Positions 31,028 through 39,114 of a stretch of 39,114 bases of DNA are shown here, piece after piece (the first letter of the stretch is position 1; every line of letters begins with the position of its first letter). This stretch comes from Cymbomonas tetramitiformis (taxonomy: Eukaryota; Chlorophyta; Pyramimonadophyceae; Pyramimonadales; Pyramimonadaceae): the NCBI GenBank assembly GCA_001247695.2, contig LGRX02010121.1, positions 1-39,114 on the forward strand, given 5' to 3'. The position numbers and the translations under genes were made by a program. The notes under the pieces are model-generated. The model had not been told where the DNA came from, did not search any database, and saw nothing but the letters and a program-made list of their open reading frames with translations.

Positions 31028-34000
31028 TCAAATATGGGCTTGTTCAGCATACTGAGTCGTATCACCATCTGCCATGAACTTGCCCAAACTGAAAGTGAAC
31101 ATACCAATGCCTTCACCTTCTCCGCCTTGTAACATTCTGGCTCTGACCAGCGGATTCTTGAACACCAAGACCCACATACACCTGCGGCCAATAGGTCCAT
31201 GTTCCAGATGCCCAATCACATGCAAGCGTCCTGTCTGACTCAATCGTCTGAAGTACGCAGCCCTGCTCTCGGTCATGTCTGTTAAGTAATAAGATGGAAC
31301 GTGGACACATGCCACCACGCGACTGGCCATTACTGCCAACGGAAACGCGATATCCAGCGCTGCGAACCAAGGCGAAGTCACCACTGCGTCACAGACACCA
31401 TACTTCTCCTTCCATATGCGATAGTTACCTGGCTGAAGTGCGTCATGCGCCTCAGACCAGCCCAACTGAGAGTTCCAGTCATTGTTCATGAATCTCAACT
31501 GCGGCCATTGCTCTGCCATCACCTCACTGATGACCCCAGTGCCTGCCCATGGGTCCCACACGCCATCGACGGACTTCCAGTCCACCTCTGTCGCCAAACG
31601 CCTCACCTCAGAGGGCACTGTGATGACCAGTTCAAGCCCCCACTGCAGCGCGCTAGCTTCTCTCACCTGAGCCTTAGTCATGTGTCTCAGCTCTCCTCGT
31701 CTTTCAACTTCTTCTTCAGCCAACGCAGGCACAAGAGGTGCATCCCTCAGATGCCTTGCCAAGGCCTTCTGTTCCCGATATTTCTTGCTCAGCACCGTGC
31801 GATGCCCCTCATTCCAATGCCCTGGCATGAAGATCTGCACAGCCTCAGAGAGCTTGTCCTGCCTTCCCCAATCAATCTGATCTGGCATGCCCAAGAACAA
31901 GTCCTCCTCTTTCAACAGCATCTCTCTCGATGAAGTGGCATGCCAAGGCTGGAACTTGTCTCCCTTCACCACCCGACGAGGACCCACGTCTGCTGGCAAC
32001 AGGCGCATCTCCGCCGACAGCTTCTCATTCAATTGCTGCTCCTTCATGCCCAATTTGTCCTCTAGGGCACCAGAGCTCTCGTCTTTCTGGGTCTGCACCT
32101 CGGCATTGGCGGCTTGCCTCCCCGTGCCTGAGCACATGGGGCATAACCACTCACCTTCTGGTACTCCATCCAGTGCTGGGGTCAAACACCACAAGTGATA
32201 CCCCCTGTTGCACGTGTCACACAACAGCATCTCTGCCTCCCCATCGGTCTTCCTGCAAACTTCACATGCTAGGTGCTTACTGGGAATGGCTGCACTGCAG
32301 TCATACTGATCCTTCACCTGTAGGTGACATGGCGCGATGCTCTGCACGGTGCTCTTCTCTCTTAACTTGGTGGCGTCCTCAAGCACCACCACACCATCTC
32401 GCTGTATCTTGACCAGCTTCAGGATGGCGGATTTGGTCGCGACTTCCATGCCGCTGCGGGGCTTCTGCCTGATATAGACGAAATCACCCACCTTGAACTG
32501 GTGTGGACTAGGCTCGTAGCCCCCACCCCTTCTTCTTTCGTAATGTAATGTGTCACGATGCTGCGCGACCTCCAGGCTGCAACCAGCGTGTACCATCAGT
32601 CGCCTCACCACCTGTGCTCTCTGGAGGAGGTCCTTGACTCTGGCATCCTTCTCATCTTCGACCTCCACAGCAAAATCTATGCTGGGTGCCCGTTTCAAAT
32701 CAGGCGGCACTACTGCCTCTTGGGCAAACAACATGGTGAACGGCGCCACCCCTGTGGACTCCTGGCGTGCTGCATTATAGCTCAGCACCAGTGGCCAAAG
32801 CTGCTCATCCCACTCATAATCGAGACCCTTCTCCAAGGCAAGCTTCTTAAAGCAGAACTTCATCGTGCGTACCACTCGCTCGGTCAGCCCATTGCCTTCT
32901 GGTGAGTCTGGCGAGGTGACTCGCCGGTCAATCAGGCAATCTCTGCACAACTGCTTGAACTCGCCTTCAAACTCCTTACCTCCATCCACCAAGCATTCTG
33001 CTGGCGCACCAAACACAGCCAGGACATGACTGCGAAATGCCGCTGCGATGGTGCTCGCCTCCTTGTCGGGAATGGGCACGCAGACTATGAACCTGGTGTA
33101 GTGCTCGGTCATGATGAGCACTCGGTTGTTGCCAGACTTGGTCTCTCTCCTCGAGGGCCATGCCAGATCCAGCGACCAGCGATACATGAACGACACGATC
33201 TCAAGGGGGGACAAACATGCCTCCTCTCTCGCATAATGAGTCTTCACACGCTGACAGGTCTCACACTGAGTGACCACAGCCTCCACGTCTTTCTTCAAGT
33301 CGGCCCACCAATGGCGCTGCCACAAAAGATGCTGCGTCCGCCTTATGCCCCAATGTCCCGTTCTGGAGTGGTATTCCTTGACCAACGCAAGACGGTCAGC
33401 AGGCTTAGGTATTCTCACCTCCTTGCCCGACATAGTGACCATGTAGATCTCGTCCGTGGCCTCGTCCCATCGATGTCGTGCTGCTCGCCTCCTTACTCGA
33501 CGAACTTCCTCTTCGGGCAACCTCACTCTACCATTGGACTTCAACCATCTGAGGCACCATGCATCATCGTGTACATCTCGATGCTTGTCACGATCTGCCT
33601 GCTGCTCGGCCACGCTGGCCATCAGGTCCTCGAACCTGGTGGTACATGTCAACCTGGGGAGCCTCATCTCTGACTCTCTGGTAGGCGGACTCCAGGCAGG
33701 CACATCCACGTGCACTGCTGGGATCGCGCCCTCCTTCACGAAGTGGTTCTCATGCCTCTGACGATACTGCGCCATGGTGTAAAGCTGCCACTCGTTCTTC
33801 TTCTTCTTCTTGGTTCCAGCCTTCTGTCGCTGGGCTCCAATTCCTTCTGCGCCTTTCTGCCCTTGCGAGCACATTATCCGCAGCTTCTCCTCCCAGTCGC
33901 GATGGGTCATAGTCTTCGCCACCTGCTGGGTGTATGCGTTCGAATTCTCAACCCATTCCGCCAGCAAAGCTTCCCTCTGCTGAAGGTCCGACCTCTCGTG

Positions 34001-37000
34001 GTCTGCCCAGTTGTTGTCTACAGCGATGGGCTGTCCTGGGGAATTCTCCGCCTCTGGGGATTCCTTGCTGTGAGGAAGCCCCTTCCTGCTTGCTTCTGCG
34101 ACTGCCATCAGCAGTTCCATTGCTCTGCGATCCATGGCCAGGCCCAGAATGCTCGCCAATTCTACGTCACTTAGGCCGTCGGCCATGCGTAGCTCACTTG
34201 CGCTGTAGCCCATGGCTCGCGTCTTCTCTTCGAGGTTAACTTCTCGAGATTCTTCCTCGGCGTCTTCGCCGTCCTGGTTGCGCACCACGGTGCCCATCCT
34301 CGCTCTTCTGAACGCTCTTGACCCTTGCGTCGCCATGATGGTGGGTAATGCCCTCAATGGTTCTCCCACCACGTTCACCACGTAGTGAGGCGCGCGGTCT
34401 GTCCTTATCACTGGCCTGGGATGCCAGCCCTTGCATATAATTGACGATACAATTCGTCCTTCTGGTCTCACCACCTTGCTCATGACGGAGCGAAACTGGT
34501 GGCTCTGGAACAAGTTGCTCCAATACGCCCGCAACCGATGTGCGTAGGCGCCTGCTTGTGCTGCATCAAAGGATACTGGTCTACCAATGACGCTGGCAAT
34601 GTACGGGAACACCTCGTCCCTGATCTTGGTTCCAGGTCTGTGCGACAACGGAGAAACGTTTTCCAGGATATAACCTGGAGGCCTCTGCCGCTGCAGCTGC
34701 TGGAGTGTGGACAGAAGCCTGACCACTTCATAAAATAATTTGCTGTGCCTGCCATCCAGGCCTGTGAGTGTTCCAGCAGGGGAGAGATCCTGACATGGGA
34801 ACCCACATACCATGACCCACTGGCGTCCTTGAAGAGCTCCTGCTCGTATGAAGTCGGCGCTGGTGGTCTCGCGCAGGTCTTGGGGTAAAGCCCCAAGCTC
34901 TATTGCATGGGGCGAGATGAGGTCAGGGTATCGTCTCAGCAATGCCGCACACCTGGCTCTGGCAACCGTCTGACTGCTCGGGGATATGTCCTGATACAGG
35001 TAGCGATCCACCTTCATCCCACTGCGGAGCAACATTTCCAGCCCAGCACATAGGCCTCCACATGGTTCGTAGCACACCACGCCTTCCTGCCGAGCTTGCG
35101 AGAAGAATCGGCTGCTCAGCACCCTGGTGTCGACCTTCTCGGGCTTCAGGATGCGCTCACCTTCAAAGTACTCATTGCTGTACACAGCAGGGCTTCCCTC
35201 GCCATGCGTGCCTCGCGTTGGCCTAACCAGGCTCAGCGCCTTCCAAGCTGCTCTGGCTAGCCTCCCGGAGTCGGTCACCAGCTCGGGCAAGTCGGTGTCG
35301 AACATGTCCCCATGGTTGCATTCTAATTCCTCGTGGTAGTGCAAATCGAACATACGATGCACTGGTCCTGTACCCAGCTGCTCCATGGCAGCCATCCTGC
35401 AGTAGTTGGCAACCTGCACCTCTGGCGTGGCCTCTTCCCCTGGGGAAGCATCCCCAGCCAACACAAGGCACAAGTGGTCACAGAAGTCCTTCGTGTGAAC
35501 TTCCCCCACGCCTGCGTGAAACGCAGTCACCTTCTCCCTCTCATGCCTTGCTCCAGTCTCATCTGTCGTGGACGGCAGTGGGTAGCGAGACGGCACGTCA
35601 GCGTTGCTGTTCTTAGCTCCTGGACGGTACTGCACCGTGAAGTCGAACTCCTGCAAGCTGATTGCCCAGCGTAGATGTTGCCCTTGGAGATCGGCCTTCT
35701 CCATCAGGGTGGTGAGCGGTGAGTGATCGGTCACCAAGGTGAAGTGGACTCCATGCAAGTACTGCCTCAACGTGCGCACTGCCCATACCACTGCAAGCAT
35801 CTCACCTTTGAAGCTGGCGTACTGTCTCTCCGTTTTACTCAGAGATCGGCTGATTGCCATACAAATGTACTCCTTCCCGTCATCGTCCTTCTGGCCCAGC
35901 ACTGCGCCAATGCCATAGGTGCTCCAGTCAGTGTACAATATAAGAGGTCTGTCGTAATCGATGGGCCTCAGGCACCTCCCAGAACAGAGGGCATCCTTAA
36001 GTTCTTGGAGTGCTTGATCTTGCTGCTTCCCCCAGGCTGCCTTGATGTCAGTGACCTCCTTCTTGAGCAAGTCGTTGAGAGGGCGGGCCATCTCAGAGTA
36101 GTTTGGCCCCCCTGGCTCACCCACCAGGCCCTTGTAGTAGTTCATCATACCCAAGATCGAGCGGAGCCCAGTCTTGTCCTGAGGGCTTGGAAGCTCTTGT
36201 ATGGCCTTGCATTTGGCTTCTTGCGCGCCAATGGAGTTGTGGCCAATACGATAGCCCAGAAAGTCCACCGTGGCTGCACCAAAAGTGCTCTTGCCTGCAT
36301 GCAAACGGATACCAGCATCCCCCAAGGTGCGAAGTACATCCTCAACGTCCTTCAAATGCTGCTCAGGCGTGGAATCCGTATAGACCACTACGTCATCGAC
36401 GTACGCCACCGTGCAATGCTGCAAGTGCCGTAACTCGTAGTCCATGATTCTTACGAACGCAGAAGTAGCTCCAGCTGCACCAAAAGGCATCGAGGTGTAT
36501 TGGTACAGCTGATTCTTCCACCAAAACGCCGTCTTGCTCCTGTCCTCTTCTGTAGCCATGGGAATCTGGTGGAAAGCTTTGGTGGCATCCAGAGTGGTCT
36601 TGAACTTGGCTTTGGCCACCTTCTGGTAGAGCTCCTCTGGTCGGTGCGGCAGCGTGTTGTCTTTGAGGGAGTGCCGATTGACACCCCTGAGGTCCACGCA
36701 GAACCTCGTCTGAGTCCACAGGCCAGTCTCGTGATCCTTCTTGCCAGCTACGACCACGTTGCTCGCATGCCTGCAATGCTTGGCTGCTGGCTCTATGAAA
36801 CCATACTCCAAAAGTTCCTTGCAATGGATATCGATGATCTCCTGCTCGCCCGGACTGTACTTCCTAGGTCTCTGGTAGGCGGCCTTGGATTCGTCTACGA
36901 AAGGGATGGAGAACGTGTTGTGCTTCGCTTTGCCCTTGTAGCCTTTCAGATCGTGAGGGCTGTTGGCAAAGGTGGTCTTGCACCTGCGAAGAACATTCCG

Positions 37001-38209
37001 CATTTCCTCCCAGTGTTCCTCCTTGAAGTCAGGATGTCCTCCAAACGTGGCATTGAGCTCAGTGTCGAGCCACGCTGCCTCGTCCTTGGTCACTGTCGTG
37101 TCACCCAAAGGTTGAAGCTCGTCCAGCACGGTGTACGGCAAGACCTCATCCTGCTCCGCGATGTTGGCTTCCCAGCCCGGCTCCCATTGCCTCGAGGACT
37201 GCTGGGCCTCCCATGAAGTGCAGGGGGATCTACCCCAAGCGCTGCGCGTGGGCGACATGGCATCGCACATGGGCACGCTCTCAGCCAGCTTGCCAGCGAC
37301 CCACAGAATTCCGCACAAAAGCAGAAAAAATCGTAAAATTCTGTTGAAACGCACTGCGGCTGCTGGCGAGTTCGAAGCGAAGAAGCACGCCAATACTCTC
37401 CACCCCCCGTGCGCCAAGCGAGTACTCCCACCAGCGGCGGTGAAGACCACGACCGCAAGGACCAGCGCCACGTAGGTGGCCTGCGCGATGTAATGAAGTC
37501 GAAGATTGCGTTGAAGCTGCGCCCAGCGCGCCGCAAAGCGAGGTTTGTCCAACCTGGCCGGCAAAGCGGGCAGACGCACGCGGCCCAACAAGAAAACTTG
37601 AGACCAACGTAGGGACGGAACAGCCCATCCACGGCCACGTCGAATGTGATGCGCGTCCAAATGGTTGCTTGGGACATGAGGGGCATGGCACGCCACATCC
37701 TCCGCGAAGACGCTGGCACAAACCCAAAGCCAAGCAAGGACTGCGATCAGGAGGGCGGCTGCACACTGCGACCAACACGCCAAGGAAATGACCACAGCCC
37801 GTAGGGGCACGACCATCCATCCTTCGTCATGAACACGGTGCACGCCAGCATAGATGCCCGTGGTGCGCACGACAAGCAACCCAACGTACCAAATGCAGGC
37901 GAGGGCCCATAAGACCCAAACGTTATAGTACGCACGACGGGGATAACGTCGAGCAGCCGACCACCACATCGGCAGCCAGCTCAAAAGTGAGGCCACACAG
38001 CGCCCCCACCAAATGCGAAAAGGGCACCATGCCAAGTGCCACGACATTGCTTCCCACATCGCCCAGACGGCGACCATGGGCACGGTACCTCGTACCAACC
38101 ACCACCAAATCACTGCACTGCCCGCAAACGAAATACACGCTCGCAGGACCTCCGGCCGCAAGTGGACTGCCCGTGCCGGCAGCCCACGGCCACAGCGCCG
38201 GTTGTGCAT
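31028..38209 (-). CDS. pol: Retrotransposon polyprotein: TM region, RT, RNase H, C5-MTase, integrase, PHD, second MTase
   Basis: An uninterrupted ORF of 2393 codons from ATG 38209. Domains by residue: hydrophobic multi-pass region 24-306; RT ~445-700 (LDATKAFHQIP with D541; YVDD 603-606); RNase H ~752-875 (D761 in LYTDWSTYGIG, E803, D828 in VTDHSPL); C5-cytosine MTase ~1040-1385; integrase ~1610-1830 (H1614, H1619, C1649, C1652; catalytic D1681, D1742, E1777) followed by an SH3-like tail ~1903-1963; PHD finger 1982-2026; Rossmann MTase-like domain ~2205-2350. I see no retropepsin (D-T/S-G with context) and no chromodomain. Its frame opens at 38272, touching the stop of the upstream gag-like ORF. 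It is likely cleaved into several proteins, but the protease is unidentified. No frameshift or stop breaks it. Confidence 0.95.
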   Translation of the reverse strand: MHNRRCGRGLPARAVHLRPEVLRACISFAGSAVIWWWLVRGTVPMVAVWAMWEAMSWHLAWCPFRIWWGRCVASLLSWLPMWWSAARRYPRRAYYNVWVLWALACIWYVGLLVVRTTGIYAGVHRVHDEGWMVVPLRAVVISLACWSQCAAALLIAVLAWLWVCASVFAEDVACHAPHVPSNHLDAHHIRRGRGWAVPSLRWSQVFLLGRVRLPALPARLDKPRFAARWAQLQRNLRLHYIAQATYVALVLAVVVFTAAGGSTRLAHGGWRVLACFFASNSPAAAVRFNRILRFFLLLCGILWVAGKLAESVPMCDAMSPTRSAWGRSPCTSWEAQQSSRQWEPGWEANIAEQDEVLPYTVLDELQPLGDTTVTKDEAAWLDTELNATFGGHPDFKEEHWEEMRNVLRRCKTTFANSPHDLKGYKGKAKHNTFSIPFVDESKAAYQRPRKYSPGEQEIIDIHCKELLEYGFIEPAAKHCRHASNVVVAGKKDHETGLWTQTRFCVDLRGVNRHSLKDNTLPHRPEELYQKVAKAKFKTTLDATKAFHQIPMATEEDRSKTAFWWKNQLYQYTSMPFGAAGATSAFVRIMDYELRHLQHCTVAYVDDVVVYTDSTPEQHLKDVEDVLRTLGDAGIRLHAGKSTFGAATVDFLGYRIGHNSIGAQEAKCKAIQELPSPQDKTGLRSILGMMNYYKGLVGEPGGPNYSEMARPLNDLLKKEVTDIKAAWGKQQDQALQELKDALCSGRCLRPIDYDRPLILYTDWSTYGIGAVLGQKDDDGKEYICMAISRSLSKTERQYASFKGEMLAVVWAVRTLRQYLHGVHFTLVTDHSPLTTLMEKADLQGQHLRWAISLQEFDFTVQYRPGAKNSNADVPSRYPLPSTTDETGARHEREKVTAFHAGVGEVHTKDFCDHLCLVLAGDASPGEEATPEVQVANYCRMAAMEQLGTGPVHRMFDLHYHEELECNHGDMFDTDLPELVTDSGRLARAAWKALSLVRPTRGTHGEGSPAVYSNEYFEGERILKPEKVDTRVLSSRFFSQARQEGVVCYEPCGGLCAGLEMLLRSGMKVDRYLYQDISPSSQTVARARCAALLRRYPDLISPHAIELGALPQDLRETTSADFIRAGALQGRQWVMVCGFPCQDLSPAGTLTGLDGRHSKLFYEVVRLLSTLQQLQRQRPPGYILENVSPLSHRPGTKIRDEVFPYIASVIGRPVSFDAAQAGAYAHRLRAYWSNLFQSHQFRSVMSKVVRPEGRIVSSIICKGWHPRPVIRTDRAPHYVVNVVGEPLRALPTIMATQGSRAFRRARMGTVVRNQDGEDAEEESREVNLEEKTRAMGYSASELRMADGLSDVELASILGLAMDRRAMELLMAVAEASRKGLPHSKESPEAENSPGQPIAVDNNWADHERSDLQQREALLAEWVENSNAYTQQVAKTMTHRDWEEKLRIMCSQGQKGAEGIGAQRQKAGTKKKKKNEWQLYTMAQYRQRHENHFVKEGAIPAVHVDVPAWSPPTRESEMRLPRLTCTTRFEDLMASVAEQQADRDKHRDVHDDAWCLRWLKSNGRVRLPEEEVRRVRRRAARHRWDEATDEIYMVTMSGKEVRIPKPADRLALVKEYHSRTGHWGIRRTQHLLWQRHWWADLKKDVEAVVTQCETCQRVKTHYAREEACLSPLEIVSFMYRWSLDLAWPSRRETKSGNNRVLIMTEHYTRFIVCVPIPDKEASTIAAAFRSHVLAVFGAPAECLVDGGKEFEGEFKQLCRDCLIDRRVTSPDSPEGNGLTERVVRTMKFCFKKLALEKGLDYEWDEQLWPLVLSYNAARQESTGVAPFTMLFAQEAVVPPDLKRAPSIDFAVEVEDEKDARVKDLLQRAQVVRRLMVHAGCSLEVAQHRDTLHYERRRGGGYEPSPHQFKVGDFVYIRQKPRSGMEVATKSAILKLVKIQRDGVVVLEDATKLREKSTVQSIAPCHLQVKDQYDCSAAIPSKHLACEVCRKTDGEAEMLLCDTCNRGYHLWCLTPALDGVPEGEWLCPMCSGTGRQAANAEVQTQKDESSGALEDKLGMKEQQLNEKLSAEMRLLPADVGPRRVVKGDKFQPWHATSSREMLLKEEDLFLGMPDQIDWGRQDKLSEAVQIFMPGHWNEGHRTVLSKKYREQKALARHLRDAPLVPALAEEEVERRGELRHMTKAQVREASALQWGLELVITVPSEVRRLATEVDWKSVDGVWDPWAGTGVISEVMAEQWPQLRFMNNDWNSQLGWSEAHDALQPGNYRIWKEKYGVCDAVVTSPWFAALDIAFPLAVMASRVVACVHVPSYYLTDMTESRAAYFRRLSQTGRLHVIGHLEHGPIGRRCMWVLVFKNPLVRARMLQGGEGEGIGMFTFSLGKFMADGDTTQYAEQAHI
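31160..31597 (-). other. Domain: second SAM-methyltransferase-like module (C-terminal)
   Basis: Residues ~2205-2350 of the polyprotein. DPWAGTG (2219-2225) fits motif I (D-P-F-x-G-x-G) of SAM-dependent DNA methyltransferases. VVTSPW (2276-2281) fits the (D/N/S)PP(Y/F/W) motif IV of amino-methyltransferases (N6-adenine or N4-cytosine), but with T-S-P-W in place of N-P-P-W. The order motif I then IV is that of the gamma class and of phage Dam-like domains. It may be active, altered in specificity, or a degenerate fold. A related NPPW domain occurs in the DIRS-like element of this window. Confidence 0.7.
32129..32272 (-). other. Domain: PHD finger
   Basis: A complete C4HC3 set is present: C1982, C1985, C1997, C2000, H2005, C2008, C2023 and C2026 of the polyprotein, with LLCDTC and the conserved W before the last Cys pair (EWLCPMC). 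PHD fingers read histone H3 tails, often by K4 methylation state. Its place just after the integrase tail corresponds to where chromodomains sit in other Ty3 elements. Confidence 0.93.
32720..33382 (-). other. Domain: integrase (zinc-binding plus DDE core)
   Basis: HSRTGHWGIRRT and CETC form the HHCC zinc site. WSLDLAWP, LVDGGKEFEGEF and EGNGLTERVVRT give the three acidic residues (D1681, D1742, E1777; 34 residues between the last two). Confidence 0.95.
34055..35092 (-). other. Domain: C5-cytosine DNA methyltransferase, DNMT3/DRM-like
   Basis: Residues ~1040-1385 of the polyprotein, between RNase H and integrase. Motif I is CYEPCGGLCAGLEMLL, motif IV CGFPCQDLSPAGTL with catalytic C1139, and motif VI ILENV (E1183). 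Motif VIII is AYAHRLRAYWSNL. The AHRxRxxW form in place of QRR, and KLFYEVVRLL after motif IV, resemble DNMT3 (AAHRARYFWGNL, GRLFFEFYRLL) more than DNMT1 or bacterial Dcm. A target-recognition region and terminal motifs (~1290-1360) follow. All catalytic positions I can identify are intact. Confidence 0.92.
37290..38140 (-). other. Domain: multi-pass membrane region at the polyprotein N-terminus
   Basis: Hydrophobic stretches at residues ~24-57, 71-84, 95-114, 131-169, 240-261 and 288-306 are long enough for about six or seven transmembrane helices. They are rich in W, L, V and A and separated by Arg-rich loops. Reading is continuous into the RT. Ty3 pol proteins normally have no such region. 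Confidence 0.7.
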
Positions 38210-38265
38210 CAGGGCTGCCCGCCCGCTGTGCCCGGGAAGCCCTGTTGAAAATGCGCTTGCCGTCG

Positions 38266-39114
38266 CTACGCCTCACGCTGCTCGTCTGTGTAGTGCTGAA
38301 ACGCTTGTGTAGCCTCACTCCAATTCGAGCCAGCTGGAGAAGGAGGACGCTGTGAGGCGTGGCTGGCCGGCATCCTGGACGTGCTCGGCGCGGGGACGAC
38401 ATGGGTAGCAGTCCCATGGCGGTCAACGGAAGGAGCAGGCGAATGCGCAGCACCACCTACGATCGGCTGATGCTCGAACGTCCCGGGGGAAGGCGGCCAT
38501 TGACGACGCGCAGGGGGGTCGCGAACCTCGTCCACATTCCTTGCCCAGCTCGTATCCACGTGCTCCGGCCTCACGGCCACACGAGCCTCACGGCTGGGCG
38601 GCCGTGGCGGGAGAAGGCGCGCCTCCAAGACGCGCAGGGCCGTCTGCAACCATGGCGCGGCCGATTCTGCGTAACCCCACTGCATGCATATGAACTTCCG
38701 GTCGTCCTGCACAAGGTAATCGTTCGTGAACTGTGTACGCCAAGACAGACACCGCTGATCATCCATGAAGATGTAATGCACCGGCGTGGCGTTCGGATGT
38801 GCCATGCAGCGCAGCACGTGCGCCGACCCAAGCTCCACCCACTTGCACAGCGAGAACTCGACGTTCCTCGCATAACTTGCGCCACGCGTGTGTCCTGATC
38901 CAAGTTGCGACAGATCAGCATAGGCTGACATGATGGCCTCCAGCAGGTTGGCAGACGTCGTCTGTCCCCCAAGAGGGAGGCGCCAGCCCCGCTGCCCGCA
39001 AGTGATGGTCTTGTTGTGCTTCTTGGCGACTGCGCTGGTGATGCCCGGATAGTCCCGCAGCCTGAGACCTCGCTCCTGGTTGCACACGCCAAGCTCATAC
39101 ACGATCCGCTGGTC
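38266..39114 (-). CDS. gag: Gag-like ORF, 5' part outside the window
   Basis: The frame is open to the right window edge, so the start is not seen (GTG at 39102 is not evidence of a real start). It ends at TAG 38268-38266. The first part is mixed alpha/beta with conserved-looking WRLPLGGQT, HYIFMDDQR and KFICMQWGY; the last ~100 residues are Pro/Ser/Arg/His-rich and disordered. No zinc knuckle is visible. Position directly upstream of pol supports a Gag role; sequence alone does not. The pol frame is -1 relative to it and the two touch over a few bases (38272-38266) without a slippery heptamer, so pol may be translated from its own ATG or a spliced RNA. Confidence 0.55.
   Translation of the reverse strand, partial: DQRIVYELGVCNQERGLRLRDYPGITSAVAKKHNKTITCGQRGWRLPLGGQTTSANLLEAIMSAYADLSQLGSGHTRGASYARNVEFSLCKWVELGSAHVLRCMAHPNATPVHYIFMDDQRCLSWRTQFTNDYLVQDDRKFICMQWGYAESAAPWLQTALRVLEARLLPPRPPSREARVAVRPEHVDTSWARNVDEVRDPPARRQWPPSPGTFEHQPIVGGAAHSPAPSVDRHGTATHVVPAPSTSRMPASHASQRPPSPAGSNWSEATQAFQHYTDEQREA

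Larger units (their letters stand above)
30779..39114 (-). mobile_element. Ty3-like LTR retrotransposon with two methyltransferase domains, right side cut by window edge
   Basis: In minus-strand order: a partial gag-like ORF (39114-38266), a 2393-codon polyprotein (38209-31028), a polypurine tract (about 31000-30991) and an LTR (30990-30779). The pol order RT, RNase H, integrase is that of Ty3/gypsy elements. The insertion of a C5-cytosine methyltransferase between RNase H and integrase, and the addition of a PHD finger and a second methyltransferase at the C-terminus, are not. The full-length open frame suggests a young insertion. Confidence 0.9.

Noticed and set aside
31028..38209. Caulimovirus or retrovirus origin of the large polyprotein
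   Set aside because: RT, RNase H, integrase order with LTR and polypurine tract fits Ty3 retrotransposons; no envelope or movement protein is seen. The hydrophobic N-terminus is not envelope-like.

Overview
The window is eukaryotic nuclear DNA from a repeat-rich draft assembly. It has many GT-AG introns, a 465-base gap of N, numerous minisatellites and at least two retrotransposons. Two host genes can be rebuilt exon by exon. One is a short, plant-type UBTD protein (myristoylation start, no C-terminal ubiquitin-like domain), which points to the green lineage. My guess, by impression only, is a prasinophyte-type green alga such as Cymbomonas or Pyramimonas; no marker gene in the window proves it.

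Layout. (1) 70-4723: a DIRS/Ngaro-like tyrosine-recombinase retrotransposon with split direct repeats (A1...B1-A2-B2). It has a gag-like ORF on the minus strand and, on the plus strand, RNase H + methyltransferase-like and Tudor + tyrosine recombinase ORFs. It looks dead: no RT, an altered RNase H residue, frameshifts, and no catalytic Tyr at the expected place. (2) 4726-9360: two exon-like pieces of probable secreted or extracellular proteins (a beta-rich unit on minus, a LamG/concanavalin-like unit on plus). The second lies inside a 305-bp inverted repeat and is surrounded by micro- and minisatellites. (3) 9360-12011: mostly unassigned, with a direct repeat, the assembly gap and a GC-rich palindromic patch. 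(4) 12012-13922: the four-exon UBTD-like gene. (5) 15549-25942: a 16-exon DDX31/DBP7 nucleolar DEAD-box helicase gene whose phase-consistent exons sum to 804 codons plus stop; nearly every large intron carries its own minisatellite array. (6) 25943-30778: AT-rich intergenic DNA with dispersed short repeats, hairpins and a GGGCCGA cluster. (7) 30779-39114: the left part of a minus-strand Ty3-like LTR retrotransposon, running off the right edge.

The standout is that last element. An uninterrupted 2393-codon ORF carries, in order: a multi-pass membrane region, reverse transcriptase, RNase H, a DNMT3/DRM-like C5-cytosine methyltransferase with intact catalytic motifs, a zinc-binding DDE integrase, a PHD finger, and a second SAM-methyltransferase-like domain. 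A partial gag-like ORF lies upstream, and a polypurine tract abuts a TGT...ACA direct repeat downstream. C5 methyltransferases captured by retrotransposons are known from dinoflagellates and a charophyte alga (work of de Mendoza and colleagues). The combination with a membrane-spanning N-terminus, a PHD reader and a second methyltransferase is, as far as I know, undescribed. Intactness suggests recent activity. A plausible model is that the element marks its own or target DNA and reads chromatin when choosing insertion sites; this is inference. No tRNA, rRNA or CRISPR array was recognised.
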